NCBI GenBank assembly: GCA_000466585.1
Contig: KE993496.1
Location: forward strand, 250,262 to 314,261
Length of the DNA: 64,000 bases
Origin: Clostridiales bacterium oral taxon 876 str. F0540
GTDB taxonomy: Bacteria; Bacillota; Clostridia; Clostridiales; Clostridiaceae
Direction: 5' to 3'
The translations under genes and the position numbers were made by a program. The number at the start of each line of letters is the position of its first letter. Position 1 is the first letter of the stretch. Shown in pieces: positions 1 through 9,145 of this stretch. The notes beneath the pieces are model-generated. The model worked only from the letters and a program-made list of their open reading frames with translations. It ran no database searches and was not told where the DNA came from.

Positions 1-120
1 GACAAATTTATATAGGTACATTAGAAAAGTAAATTTTATAACATCATATAATCAAAATCTTATTAACCTTCATATACTGATTATGAATAATTTATAATTA
101 ATTATAAGAAGGTGGATTGC

Positions 121-603
121 TTGGCTAGGCTTAATCCTGAAAAATTATATGTAGATTTTGCACCGGGGGTTACTCGTACAGATCCTATAATGGGAAGAAG
201 CTATACCTTAACTCATTCAGACACAACAGGAGATTTATTTCTTACAGTAGGGCTTGTTTTTGACTACAGTAAAATAACCTCAATGAGAGATGAAGTGCTA
301 GGAAGATGGAATATCTATTACAATCAATATGCCTGCTATATATACTTATATGTAGATGGCGAAATGGGAGGGGCTGCAGCTTCGGCGGTTAGAAATATGA
401 TTTTCAGAAGAGAGCTTCCGCTAGCTCTTGAGGCTATAAGGTATGGAGACAGAGAGTTTTTCTATGCTCATCCAACGCTTAATAATGCTCCAATAATTGT
501 TTATTTCTTTTCGGCATTTCCTCAGTATAACAGAGTTGAAAACTGGGGTACTTTTGCTGATTATGATGGTGTGATTCCTGATGACAGCGGGTATGAAGAA
601 TAG
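121..603 (+). CDS. Staygreen-family protein
   Basis: About 160 residues that match the Staygreen (SGR) family: LNPEKLYVDF at the N-terminus, then YTLTHSDTTGDLFLTVG and a WNIYYNQY segment. Plant SGR proteins are Mg-dechelatases of chlorophyll breakdown; small bacterial homologues exist whose natural substrate is unknown. The frame is open from GTG at 112, but the AAGAAGGTGG ribosome site (105-114) lies 6 bases before TTG at 121, so TTG is the likelier start. No signal peptide or membrane segment. It stands alone, closed by a hairpin. The family call is firm from sequence; any activity on a tetrapyrrole in this bacterium is inference. Confidence 0.82.
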   Translation: MARLNPEKLYVDFAPGVTRTDPIMGRSYTLTHSDTTGDLFLTVGLVFDYSKITSMRDEVLGRWNIYYNQYACYIYLYVDGEMGGAAASAVRNMIFRRELPLALEAIRYGDREFFYAHPTLNNAPIIVYFFSAFPQYNRVENWGTFADYDGVIPDDSGYEE

Positions 604-633
604 TCTGCAACTAAAATTGGGCCATAATAGTTT

Positions 634-664
634 GAACAGCTCCCTGCCTGATGGGGAGCTGTTC
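634..664. terminator. Convergent hairpin between two genes
   Basis: Perfect 11-bp inverted repeat (GAACAGCTCCC / GGGAGCTGTTC) with a 9-base loop between converging genes. It has no clean T tract on either strand, so it may be a weak terminator or a transcript-end stabiliser. Confidence 0.6.
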
Positions 665-678
665 AGAACTTAATATGC

Positions 679-1851
679 TTATTTATCTTTAAGGTATATC
701 ACATATTGGTAATTATCTACGATAGTTCCATTAATAATTCCAAATACACTATTAGTAAAAATATCTTCATTTTGTTTCATATAAGGCGAATCTTTGCCGT
801 TTAATTTAAATATGGAGAATCTGTTTTGAGCTAGCTTTTGTGCCTCACTGATTAGTTCCATGCGGTTAGAGGGTACAATAGGTATAGATAGTACCTTAAA
901 ATTATTATTCTTCTCTAACATCTTTGCGAGGGTATAGAATGCATTTCCGTTGCTTAAAATATCTTCCCTGAAGATATGATCAGCTCCAAATTGACCGTAA
1001 TATTTTCCTTTTGGATTTTGGTTATATATTCTCATAAAATTATCATAAATTAAGTCATCTCTATTTGGGTCTTGGATTTTCGCGTACTTAGATGTATTTA
1101 TCATACTGTCTAGGCTGTTTTTGAAATCATTAAAGTTGCTGCCCAAAAAGGATTTGTAAGATAGTGTATTAGAGTTTATATCATCGCTTAGAGCCTTAAA
1201 AATATTAATTGCTTCATTATCATCAGTGATTTTGCCATCAGATATTTTTTTGAATTCAGTCAATTTATCTGATATATTCTTAGGGGGCTCATTACAGGGT
1301 ATTAAACCAGACATTTCTTTTATGGTATAGTCGCCTATAAAATCTACATCAATACCAAAGGCTTGTATCTTATTATCTTTAGACAAACCTTTGTTATACT
1401 CATATAGTTCTTGCCAGAATTTATAATAGTCATCTCCGGCAAATTTGGGATTACGCTGCTTAACTGAATTAAAGGCATCTTTTAGAAGCACCTCGTCGCC
1501 GTTTTGAATATATTTATTTAACTTAGAAATTACACTATACTGCATCTCGCATATTAAATAGTTAACTCCAGCCGTTTTGTTTAGGTATTTTAACATTTGA
1601 AGGTTAATTGTTTCATTTCCGGGAATTGCATGAAATTCTCCAGTGAAGAAAATATCATATTTATTGCTATCATTAACTATTTTAAGTGCAGAACTTATAT
1701 CTTTTTCACTAAAGTCTGCTGTTTTATAGTTTTTATTAAGATAAGTATCCGCTGGCTTAATCATTTTGGAATTAATAGATATTATTAAGCACAATAAAAT
1801 GATTGTAATTGCAGCAAAAGTATAAATAATACATTTTCTTTTAATACTCAT
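679..1851 (-). CDS. Membrane-anchored EreA/ChaN-like protein
   Basis: 390 residues with one N-terminal membrane segment (about 9-27) and an extracytoplasmic body. The motif FTGEFHAIPGNETINLQML, followed by YLICEMQYSV and later YGQFGADHIFRE, recalls the erythromycin-esterase/ChaN/TraB superfamily, where Glu-His pairs near the N-terminus and a later Gly-x-x-His form the active or metal site. Length suits that group. No neighbour hints at a substrate. The superfamily link rests on motif spacing only; hydrolysis of macrolides should not be assumed. The start ATG is the first in frame and is followed directly by a typical KRK basic stretch and membrane segment. Confidence 0.62.
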   Translation of the reverse strand: MSIKRKCIIYTFAAITIILLCLIISINSKMIKPADTYLNKNYKTADFSEKDISSALKIVNDSNKYDIFFTGEFHAIPGNETINLQMLKYLNKTAGVNYLICEMQYSVISKLNKYIQNGDEVLLKDAFNSVKQRNPKFAGDDYYKFWQELYEYNKGLSKDNKIQAFGIDVDFIGDYTIKEMSGLIPCNEPPKNISDKLTEFKKISDGKITDDNEAINIFKALSDDINSNTLSYKSFLGSNFNDFKNSLDSMINTSKYAKIQDPNRDDLIYDNFMRIYNQNPKGKYYGQFGADHIFREDILSNGNAFYTLAKMLEKNNNFKVLSIPIVPSNRMELISEAQKLAQNRFSIFKLNGKDSPYMKQNEDIFTNSVFGIINGTIVDNYQYVIYLKDK

Positions 1852-2050
1852 ATTGCACCTCTAATTATACTTTTTAAGTCAAGCAGTTAGTATTATATGT
1901 CCTTAAATTCAAAATCTGCACAGTCCTACAATATATAAGTCAATAAAAACTATCCATTATATTACAAATGCTTAATTTAATTATATCTTAAACTAAAATT
2001 AAGTTCCAATATATTGAAAATATTTGGCTTTCGCATAATCTGTATACTAA

Positions 2051-2090
2051 TTTTGGTATTGTTGAAATGGAAACAAAGGTTTAATATAAT
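2051..2090 (+). promoter_or_regulatory. marR promoter with overlapping operator
   Basis: TTGAAA (2062-2067), 17-bp spacer, TATAAT (2085-2090). The -35 lies inside a partial palindrome, TTGTTGAAATGGAAACAAA (2059-2077), nearly the same as two sites before the downstream transporter. This points to autorepression by the MarR protein. Confidence 0.75.
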
Positions 2091-2124
2091 ATTGTTAATA
2101 CGCCAACTGGTGGGAGGAAGTACC

Positions 2125-2598
2125 ATGAGTAAAGAAGAACAGGTAATGGTTGGGTTTAGAGAATTATTCAATAAAATGGCTTGGCTTAATAAGCAGAAGA
2201 TGGAAGAGAGTCTTAAGGGATATAAGTCCTCTGAAGTACATTATATCGAGTGCATAGGAAAGAATGAAGATTCCAACGTAACAAAACTTGCGGAGTCTCT
2301 TTATATGACCAGGGGAGCAATAAGTAAAATGACCAAGAAACTCATAGAAAAAGGCATCATTGAAAGCTATCAGAAACCTGAAAACAAGAAAGAAATCTAT
2401 TTTAAGCTTACAGAAAAAGGACAAAAAATTTATAAAGTCCATGAAAAGCTGCACAAAGAGTTTCAAGAGCGAGATAAAGGTGTATTCGAACAGATTACCG
2501 AGGAACAGCTTGATAGTATGCTTAAATTCATTGAAAAGTATAGTAAGCATCTGGATGAGGAAATAAAGAAACAGAATATAAATATTAAATCGGAATAA
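2125..2598 (+). CDS. MarR-family transcriptional regulator
   Basis: 157 residues with a winged helix-turn-helix (about 45-110: VTKLAESLYMTRGAISKMTKKL, shown here only by its key residues TRGAISK, then the wing KPENKKEIYFKLTEKG) and long terminal helices for dimerisation. GGGAGGAAG sits 9 bases before ATG 2125; the frame is open further upstream but that part lacks a ribosome site and overlaps the promoter. It is followed by an MFS exporter whose promoter carries two copies of the operator also found before this gene, so it most likely represses both itself and the exporter, with release by the exported drug. Family assignment is secure, ligand unknown. Confidence 0.9.
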   Translation: MSKEEQVMVGFRELFNKMAWLNKQKMEESLKGYKSSEVHYIECIGKNEDSNVTKLAESLYMTRGAISKMTKKLIEKGIIESYQKPENKKEIYFKLTEKGQKIYKVHEKLHKEFQERDKGVFEQITEEQLDSMLKFIEKYSKHLDEEIKKQNINIKSE

Positions 2599-2669
2599 AT
2601 CTAAATAATGAAAACAAAGCAATATGCAGCTCAGTTCTATCAAGAAGGGCTGCATTTTCATTGCTATTA

Positions 2670-2727
2670 TTTTGTTGACAAGGAAACAAAACGGTGTTAT
2701 GATAATTTTGTTGACAAGGAAACAAAA
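2670..2727 (+). promoter_or_regulatory. MFS promoter with two MarR operators
   Basis: Two identical 22-bp sites start at 2670 and 2706 (core TTTGTTGACAAGGAAACAAA), 36 bp apart. The first contains a consensus -35 TTGACA (2675-2680); TATGAT (2698-2703) lies 17 bp further as -10, and the second site covers the start region. Repressor bound at either would block transcription. Confidence 0.8.
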
Positions 2728-2753
2728 TTATAACCTTTGAAAGGAGTATTTAA

Positions 2754-3992
2754 ATGTCTCAATTTAAATCACACGATATAAAAAATATAGAACAAACCAT
2801 AAATAAAAAGGCATTAGTATTCGGTCTTATGTCTGTGTTTCTTTGCGGATTAGGCTTTAGTATCATAGCGCCCGTTGTACCATTTTTAGTGCAGCCTTAT
2901 GTAAGAAATTCGGAAAATCAAGCTATAGTTGTTGCTCTGTTGACTTCTGTTTATGCGGTATGCGTGTTTTTCGCGGCTCCCGGACTTGGAGCATTGAGCG
3001 ACAGATATGGACGCCGCCCGGTACTATTAGTATGCCTTCTGGGCTCAGTAATTGGATACTTGATTTTTGGCCTAGGAGGAGCCTTATGGGTGCTATTTGC
3101 CGGACGCATAATAGATGGTATAACAGGCGGAACCATAAGCACTATCTTCGCATATTTTGCAGATATCATTCCTAGTGAGCAGAGAACCAAATACTTTGGA
3201 TGGATGAGTGCAGTTGTAGGTGTAGGTACTGTTATCGGTCCTACTCTAGGCGGATTACTCGCCAAGTTTGGTTATTCTGTACCCATGTATTTTGGAGCAA
3301 TAATAACTTTGATAAACGTTGTTTATGGCTACTTTTTTATGCCTGAAAGTCTTGATAAAAAGAATAGGCTGGAGAAAATCACCTTTGTAAGACTAAATCC
3401 ATTTACGCAGCTTGCAAACGTGCTTTCCATGAAAAGCTTAAAAAGGTTGCTTATCTCAGGGTTCCTACTTTGGATACCCGGCGGATCTTTACAGGCGGTA
3501 TTCTCACAGTTTACAAAAGATACCTTCAATTGGGAGCCTGCACTAATCGGACTTATGTTTTCAATTATGGGCATTCAGGATATTCTCTCACAAGGTTTCA
3601 TAATGCCAAAGCTTTTGAAAAAACTCAGTGATGAAAAGATAGCTATTCTTGGAATGGTTTCAGAGATTATAGGCTATAGTTTTATTGCAGCATCGGCTTT
3701 AGCATCCTTTTATCCTTTTCTTATTATAGGAATGTTTATATTTGGCTTTGGCGATTCTATCTATGGACCTTCCTTCAATGGGATGGTGTCTAAGTCTGCT
3801 GATCCTAGTGAACAAGGAAGGATTCAAGGAGGCAGCCAATCTATTCAATCTTTAGCAAGAATAATTGGTCCTATCATTGGAGGGCAAATCTATGTAACAC
3901 TTGGTCATGCTGCACCTGCGTTTATGGGTGTGATGCTTATAGCAGCGGCAATACCGATTTTATATAAGGGTACGCATGAAGGCCTAATTTAA
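2754..3992 (+). CDS. MFS drug efflux transporter (TetA/DHA1 type)
   Basis: 412 residues with 12 predicted membrane segments. Motif A, GALSDRYGRRPVL (79-91), follows segment 2, and the antiporter motif C, GVGTVIGPTLGG (about 156-168), is in segment 5; both are marks of drug/proton antiporters of the DHA1 group, which includes TetA and NorA-like pumps. AAAGGAG lies 9 bases before the ATG. It is the probable target of the MarR regulator just upstream, through two operator copies. Likely job: proton-driven export of a hydrophobic drug across the cell membrane. The substrate (tetracycline or other) cannot be read from sequence. Confidence 0.88.
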   Translation: MSQFKSHDIKNIEQTINKKALVFGLMSVFLCGLGFSIIAPVVPFLVQPYVRNSENQAIVVALLTSVYAVCVFFAAPGLGALSDRYGRRPVLLVCLLGSVIGYLIFGLGGALWVLFAGRIIDGITGGTISTIFAYFADIIPSEQRTKYFGWMSAVVGVGTVIGPTLGGLLAKFGYSVPMYFGAIITLINVVYGYFFMPESLDKKNRLEKITFVRLNPFTQLANVLSMKSLKRLLISGFLLWIPGGSLQAVFSQFTKDTFNWEPALIGLMFSIMGIQDILSQGFIMPKLLKKLSDEKIAILGMVSEIIGYSFIAASALASFYPFLIIGMFIFGFGDSIYGPSFNGMVSKSADPSEQGRIQGGSQSIQSLARIIGPIIGGQIYVTLGHAAPAFMGVMLIAAAIPILYKGTHEGLI

Positions 3993-4030
3993 AAAAGAGT
4001 GCAAAGTTCTTAAAGCTTGCACTCTCTTTA
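3990..4030. terminator. Bidirectional terminator
   Basis: AGAGTGCAA (3996-4004) pairs with TTGCACTCT (4017-4025). A six-A run on the left gives a T tract for the - strand gene that converges here; the right side has a poorer CTTTATAAGTTT tail for the MFS gene. Confidence 0.75.
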
Positions 4031-4058
4031 TAAGTTTATTAACCAACATTTCTAGTTT

Positions 4059-5156
4059 TTACTTTTTTATCTCAGTAATTCCCTTTGTACTAACACTGAA
4101 GGCTTCACCCTTCTTCATAGCAATATGACCTGAGCTGTAAGGCTCATTTTCTATTGTAATATAAACCTTGTCGACTTTATAATAATCACCTAAAGTATTT
4201 GTTATACATTTAAGAAGCATAGCTTCAAAGCCTGAGCCTGCATTCATTTCGCTTACAAGTTCCTTTGAAAAATCTACGTATACAACATTATTATTTAAAT
4301 AAAGGCTTTTAATCTTAACGTTTGTGCCTAAAACCTTTTGAGTATTTTTGTTTGGAGCTTCCTTTAAGGTTTTCTCAATTAGTGCTTTAGTAATATCATT
4401 TGTATTAAAGGTCAATTTTTTTGTAACATAATAAATCTTATCTCCTGTGCTGTCAGGATAGTAGAATTTTACGTTTTGAGTTAGCGGGGAATTTTCTTGA
4501 AGCTTACTTAGAATTGAGGTTACTTCAAGACCATTTGAGGCATATAGAGTTTTGACTAAACCTGTATTTAAAGCATAGTAGGAAATATCCTTGAAGCCAT
4601 CTCCTTCTGTAGTTACCTCAAGTGCTTTGTATACTCCTGCAGGAGTTTTAACTTCTAAGTCTACATTAGAAATATATCTTTTTTTACCTTCCGCAGAAGT
4701 CCAAGCAGTTCCCTTAACTAAGGGCTCCTTTAAAAGTATGTCTTCTTTAGATGCCTGCTTTGAAGTGTAATCCTCTCTGAAATAGGTTTCTTCTCTAGTA
4801 AAAATATTTTTTAGCATGCCATCTTTGTTTTCAAGAACACGAACGGTTTCGGTACCTCCATTATTAGTTCTGAGCTGTATGCGGTTATTCTTTAAATAAT
4901 CCACTGTTGTCCAATAAGAAGCATATTCATTTCCGCTGCCTTGAAATTCATATCTTACATTTTCTTTAAATGGATAGTAATCTTTTATAGTATAAGCTGA
5001 ACTGTTTTCTTTTGTGTTCTTAGAGCTCCCGTCAGAGTTTTGACTTTGCTCTGAACCTATACTTGGCTTAGGATTAGTTATATTTTTCAAGCTTGAGCAT
5101 CCGCTGGTTAACATAAAAACGGCTGTAAGCAATATTACACAGATGTTTTTTTTCAT
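4059..5156 (-). CDS. GerM-domain lipoprotein
   Basis: 365 residues. A signal peptide ends in lipobox LTSGC (Cys20), so the protein is lipid-anchored outside the membrane. A Ser/Asn-rich linker (about 25-55) leads to a beta-rich central domain and a C-terminal GerMN domain (about 225-345: TFNTNDITKALIEKTLKE, LYLNNNVVYVDFSKELV, YKVDKVYITIENEPY). GerMN domains occur in spore germination and sporulation lipoproteins (GerM) and in other envelope proteins. Single gene facing the MFS gene. A role in spores is plausible for this genus, but the exact partner is unknown. Confidence 0.8.
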   Translation of the reverse strand: MKKNICVILLTAVFMLTSGCSSLKNITNPKPSIGSEQSQNSDGSSKNTKENSSAYTIKDYYPFKENVRYEFQGSGNEYASYWTTVDYLKNNRIQLRTNNGGTETVRVLENKDGMLKNIFTREETYFREDYTSKQASKEDILLKEPLVKGTAWTSAEGKKRYISNVDLEVKTPAGVYKALEVTTEGDGFKDISYYALNTGLVKTLYASNGLEVTSILSKLQENSPLTQNVKFYYPDSTGDKIYYVTKKLTFNTNDITKALIEKTLKEAPNKNTQKVLGTNVKIKSLYLNNNVVYVDFSKELVSEMNAGSGFEAMLLKCITNTLGDYYKVDKVYITIENEPYSSGHIAMKKGEAFSVSTKGITEIKK

Positions 5157-5283
5157 TTTTATCCCTCGCTTTCTATTTAATTAATAAATAATATGATTAT
5201 TATTTTCAATTATTGTATCTTATTGATATCCACTTATAAAAAAAGTTATACTTGAAATATAGAAACAAAAAGGAGATAAACTC

Positions 5284-6309
5284 ATGAAAACATTAAAAAT
5301 AGCCATGATTGGGTTTGGCAATGCAGGAAGAGCTTTTGCAAAGATTATTTTAAAAAAGCAGGAAGAAATAAAGAAAATATTTGATTATGAAATTAAGGTC
5401 ACTGCCATTGCTACAGCAACCAGAGGAAACTTAGTAAATAGAGATGGTATAGATTTAAAAAAGGCGATAGAGGATATAGATTCTAATGGACGCTTTGATT
5501 ATAAAAGCTGCAGCAGTTTAAGTGGCGAAGATATAATTAAAACAGCGGATTATGATGTGCTTGTTGAGATTACACCTCTTAATATTTTCACAGGTCAGCC
5601 TGCTATTGATAATATAAGAGCAGCCTTTAACAGAAAAAAACATGTAATTACTGCAAACAAAGGACCAATAGCTTGGGCATATAGAGAACTTAAAAACTAT
5701 GCAGACAAGCAGGGGGTAAAGTTTCTTCATGAAACAACCGTTATGGATGGAACTCCTGTATTTAATTTGGTGGAAGAAACACTGCCTATGTGTAAGATTG
5801 AAGGCTTTAGAGGGATTCTAAACACAACAACAAATTTTGTGCTTGAAGAAATGGCAAATGGAAAAAACTTTGAACAGGCTATTGTTGAAGGTAAGCAAAG
5901 GGGATTTGTAGAAGCAGATCCTTCTTTAGATATCGAAGGCTTTGATGCAGCTGCTAAAACTGCAGCGCTAATAAATGTACTTATGAATGAAAATATAACG
6001 CCTTTAGATATAAAAAGGGAAGGGATACAAAATATCACTAGGGAAGATATCATAAAAGCCTCTGAAAATGGAAGGGTAATAAAGCTTATATGCAAGGCCC
6101 ACTATAAAGACAACAAGGCTTATGGAGAAGTAAAGCCTGTGCTTATTGATAAAAATGATATCTTTGCCGGCGTGAAGGGAACTTCTTCGATACTGTCTAT
6201 AAAAACTGAACTTATGGGTGAAGTCACAGTAATCGAAAATGATCCTGAAATAGAGCAGACAGGCTACGGGCTTTTTAGTGATTTGATTAGGCTTATCAGA
6301 AAGATTTAG
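5284..6309 (+). CDS. hom: Homoserine dehydrogenase, short form
   Basis: 341 residues: Rossmann NAD(P)-binding domain with IGFGNAGRAF (9-18), then VITANKGPIA (about 120-129) and the catalytic/substrate region DGTPVFNLVEE, NTTTNFVLEEM, EADPSLDIEGFDAAAKTA, which matches homoserine dehydrogenase. It reduces aspartate semialdehyde to homoserine on the route to threonine and methionine. The usual C-terminal ACT domain is absent (341 against about 430 residues), so threonine feedback through ACT is not expected. AAAGGAG precedes the ATG. The next gene starts 21 bases later and may be cotranscribed. Confidence 0.88.
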   Translation: MKTLKIAMIGFGNAGRAFAKIILKKQEEIKKIFDYEIKVTAIATATRGNLVNRDGIDLKKAIEDIDSNGRFDYKSCSSLSGEDIIKTADYDVLVEITPLNIFTGQPAIDNIRAAFNRKKHVITANKGPIAWAYRELKNYADKQGVKFLHETTVMDGTPVFNLVEETLPMCKIEGFRGILNTTTNFVLEEMANGKNFEQAIVEGKQRGFVEADPSLDIEGFDAAAKTAALINVLMNENITPLDIKREGIQNITREDIIKASENGRVIKLICKAHYKDNKAYGEVKPVLIDKNDIFAGVKGTSSILSIKTELMGEVTVIENDPEIEQTGYGLFSDLIRLIRKI

Positions 6310-6330
6310 ATTTTTTAGGAGATAATTTTA

Positions 6331-7302
6331 ATGAAAAAGATATTAAAATCAAAGCCATTTATTATATTGCTTGCTCTTGTTAGCTTATCAAGCGTTGGAG
6401 CTGTTTGGCAGAATTTAATGGTAAGGAAAGAAAAGAATCAATACACTGCAGTTGGTAATTTTATTAATGTTGGTACTTATAATGCTCATTATTACACTAA
6501 AGGGAGTGGAAATACGACCTTTGTTTTTATATCAGGTGCCGGGACTCCATGTGCTTACACTGATTATTACTATCTGCAAAATGAATTAAGTAAATATGGC
6601 CAAACTATATCTTTTGACCATGCAGGTCTTGGGTGGAGTTCTAAAACAAATACAAAGCGAGATATTGACAATCTTACAGATGAGTTATCAATTATTATTA
6701 ACAAATTGGCTAAGGATAATAAAGTGATATTGATAGCTCACTCATTAGGATCAATGGAAGCAATCAGATATACTCAAAGAAATCCTGAAAGAGTATCAGG
6801 AATAATATTTCTAGATGGAGGAAGCCCTGAGTTTTATAGCAAGGATTCTGAATTAAAATCCTTTGCTATTAATCGTACATTAGCCGCTTCCCGCGCTACT
6901 GGAGTGAATAGGCTTCTTGGTGAGAGTGGTGTTCTGCTCCCAATGTATGGTGAGAGTATCCGATACAAAAATTTACCTGAGCCTGTGAAGGAAATTGATA
7001 AATCAATGTATTATAAATGCATAGGTAGTTATTCTAATTTTGAAAATATCAAATACATTAATGAAAACGCAGAAAAAGTTTTGTCTGGAAAGCAATTAGG
7101 CAATATTCCAATCTTACTTTTATCCTCTGATAGTGGAAGTTCATGGAAGGAAGCACAGGATAAATTAGCAAAGTGGTCTGACAATAGTGAACAGATAAAT
7201 GTTGACAATGCATCTCACTATCTACATTGGTCAAATACTAAGGATGTAATTAAATATATTGATAATTTTTTAAACAAGCTTCCTATTCGCATAGGGGGAT
7301 AG
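6331..7302 (+). CDS. Secreted or anchored alpha/beta hydrolase
   Basis: 323 residues. An N-terminal hydrophobic segment (about 10-27) with basic start suggests a signal anchor, placing the enzyme outside. The fold shows oxyanion region FVFISGAGTP, DHAGLGWS, nucleophile elbow AHSLGSM (Ser138), an acid near LLSSDSG and catalytic His in NASHYLHWS (His296). It most resembles general esterase/haloperoxidase-like hydrolases; the substrate is unknown. It follows hom by 21 bases with an AGGAG site. The functional link to homoserine is not obvious. Confidence 0.8.
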   Translation: MKKILKSKPFIILLALVSLSSVGAVWQNLMVRKEKNQYTAVGNFINVGTYNAHYYTKGSGNTTFVFISGAGTPCAYTDYYYLQNELSKYGQTISFDHAGLGWSSKTNTKRDIDNLTDELSIIINKLAKDNKVILIAHSLGSMEAIRYTQRNPERVSGIIFLDGGSPEFYSKDSELKSFAINRTLAASRATGVNRLLGESGVLLPMYGESIRYKNLPEPVKEIDKSMYYKCIGSYSNFENIKYINENAEKVLSGKQLGNIPILLLSSDSGSSWKEAQDKLAKWSDNSEQINVDNASHYLHWSNTKDVIKYIDNFLNKLPIRIGG

Positions 7303-7432
7303 AAGCAATTTTACTCCCTCAAATCTAAAAATTTGAGCATTACTTATTTTTACATTTATTATTGAGATTGCAGCATAACATTTAATACAGAATTTATAGA
7401 AATGAAAAACTATTTTCAGGAGGAGAATATCG

Positions 7433-7723
7433 ATGTTTATATTAATGTTAAAGTATATAAAGTCGCTGGAAGAGGTGGATAAGGAGTTGAAACCGCACGT
7501 AGATTATTTGGAAAAATATTATTCATTGAAAAAGTTTATTTGCTCTGGCAGAAGAAATCCAAGAGTAGGCGGGGTAATTCTTTGTAATGCAAAGGATATG
7601 GAAGAGGTTCAAGCAATAATTAAAGAAGATCCGTTCTATATAAATAAAATTGCAGAATATGAAATAGTTGAGTTTTTGCCTACCAAATATGCTGAAGGAT
7701 TTGAACAGTTTTTAAATAAATAG
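7433..7723 (+). CDS. YCII-related protein
   Basis: 96-residue single-domain protein of the YciI/dimeric alpha-beta barrel group: an opening strand FILMLKYIKSLEEVDKELKPH, seen here as LMLKY then HVDYLEKYY, CSGRRNP and VQAIIKEDPFY. The last is the family's typical 'end of barrel' DPF-like motif. AGGAGGAG lies 7 bases before ATG. YCII proteins are small enzymes or partner domains; most have no known reaction. A second, more distant YCII-like gene sits at 13401. Confidence 0.78.
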   Translation: MFILMLKYIKSLEEVDKELKPHVDYLEKYYSLKKFICSGRRNPRVGGVILCNAKDMEEVQAIIKEDPFYINKIAEYEIVEFLPTKYAEGFEQFLNK

Positions 7724-7846
7724 ACTATTAAACCTAAGATTTGTAAATAAGCTGTAAAATTAGAGAAAATAGTATATAATTAGAATAGGTAAAAGTTTCT
7801 TGAAAGAGATAAAGTAAAATTTATAACTAATGATGAGAACATTGTT

Positions 7847-7880
7847 AAGGCTGACTGATGATAAGTTGGCCTTTTTATAT
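7847..7880 (+). terminator. Probable terminator
   Basis: AAGGCTGACT pairs with AGTTGGCCTT around a short loop and is followed by TTTTTATAT. It lies about 125 bases past the YCII gene, so it may close that transcript or attenuate the next one. Confidence 0.5.
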
Positions 7881-7965
7881 TAGTGTATATACTATTACTA
7901 ACTAATTTCAAAGAGAAAATTATAGATTGAGTACTTTCAATTAATTATTTATTGGGGGAAAAGGT

Positions 7966-8445
7966 ATGGTAAAAAATAATCTTAAATCACTTCTGATTCA
8001 TATCATAATAAGTTTTCTAAGCTTAATTGTATTTATAATTTTCCATAGTTCTGCAGTAAAATGGGCCTCTGAGGAAAGTGCAAGAAGACATCATAATTTC
8101 ATGATGATTATAGCTTTAATATTAATCTGTGGCTCTATCTTATTTTACTATTATTTAAGTGGAAGATTTTGCAGTAAAGAGAATAACATATTAAATAACT
8201 TATTTTCGGTTAGTATTACTGCTATAGTAGGTATAATACTTTGGATAATAGCTTTTGCTATAGAACCAAGTGGAGTCGGAGGTCAACTGCTCAATTTTAA
8301 GTTATGGGTTGGCTATGCTGCGTATAATAGCTACGCGATGTTCTTAATTAACGAGATAAGGATCAATAATTCATACGTTTTAATAGTATTTTCATTGGTC
8401 CCAACACTAGTGATGTATTTAGGCTTAAAAAGAAAAGCTGAATGA
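7966..8445 (+). CDS. Hypothetical four-helix membrane protein
   Basis: 159 residues with four hydrophobic segments (about 9-28, 46-64, 80-98, 138-155) and short polar loops; GGGGGAAAAGGT precedes the ATG. I do not recognise the family. A short Gly-rich loop (EPSGVGGQLLNFK) between segments 3 and 4 is the only distinctive feature. It is a single gene between a YCII protein and an acetyltransferase, with no sign of shared function. Confidence 0.6.
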   Translation: MVKNNLKSLLIHIIISFLSLIVFIIFHSSAVKWASEESARRHHNFMMIIALILICGSILFYYYLSGRFCSKENNILNNLFSVSITAIVGIILWIIAFAIEPSGVGGQLLNFKLWVGYAAYNSYAMFLINEIRINNSYVLIVFSLVPTLVMYLGLKRKAE

Positions 8446-8563
8446 TTAATATAACTAGAATTCATATTAGTGTTAAAAGGTTATTATGAAGAGGATTCTT
8501 ATTTTAGGACTCAGACGTACAGTGTTTTAAACTAATTCAATATTTAATAAAGGTGGCAATATC

Positions 8564-9085
8564 ATGTTAATGTTAGTAAAACCAGATAAAAAATATGAGA
8601 AACAATATAGAGATATGATGGATGAATGGTACAGCTTTGGTGAAAAGATTGTGCCATATAGTATACGAAGATTGGATTACAAAAATTTTGATGATTATTT
8701 GTATGGATTTGAGGAAGAGAAAAATGGATATTTGTATGGTGGCATTCCCGCAACTACTTTATGGGCATATGATGATGAACGTGATATTATTGTTGGAGCC
8801 GTAAATATCAGACATTGGTTGAATGAAGAACTCCTAAAAAATGGGGGTCATATAGGCGATGGTATTAGACCATCAGAGAGAAAAAAAGGCTATGCTACCA
8901 AGATGATAGCTTTAGCATTAGAAGAATGTATAAAACTTAATATTAAGAGAGTTCTTATGGTTTGCTATAAGGATAATATAGGTTCGGCGAAAAGTATAAT
9001 CAATAATGGAGGGGTTCTTGAAAATGAAATTATGTATGAAGATGGAACTATTGACCAACGTTACTGGATTGAACTAAAGATATAA
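8564..9085 (+). CDS. GNAT-family N-acetyltransferase
   Basis: 173 residues with the GNAT fold: VGAVNIRHWLNEEL (strand 4), GDGIRPSERKKGYATKM (acetyl-CoA loop, RKKGYA in place of Q/RxxGxG/A), KRVLMVCYKDNIGSAKSII and a closing strand. It resembles the YjdF/RimL-like clostridial group that acetylates small amines or peptides; acceptor unknown. AGGTGG lies 7 bases before ATG. One of four GNAT genes within 10 kb that are not close copies of one another. Confidence 0.84.
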   Translation: MLMLVKPDKKYEKQYRDMMDEWYSFGEKIVPYSIRRLDYKNFDDYLYGFEEEKNGYLYGGIPATTLWAYDDERDIIVGAVNIRHWLNEELLKNGGHIGDGIRPSERKKGYATKMIALALEECIKLNIKRVLMVCYKDNIGSAKSIINNGGVLENEIMYEDGTIDQRYWIELKI

Positions 9086-9145
9086 ACTTAAATTATGTCA
9101 TTCTGTTTTTAGAATATAACTCATTAATTGAGAGGAGAATAAATT

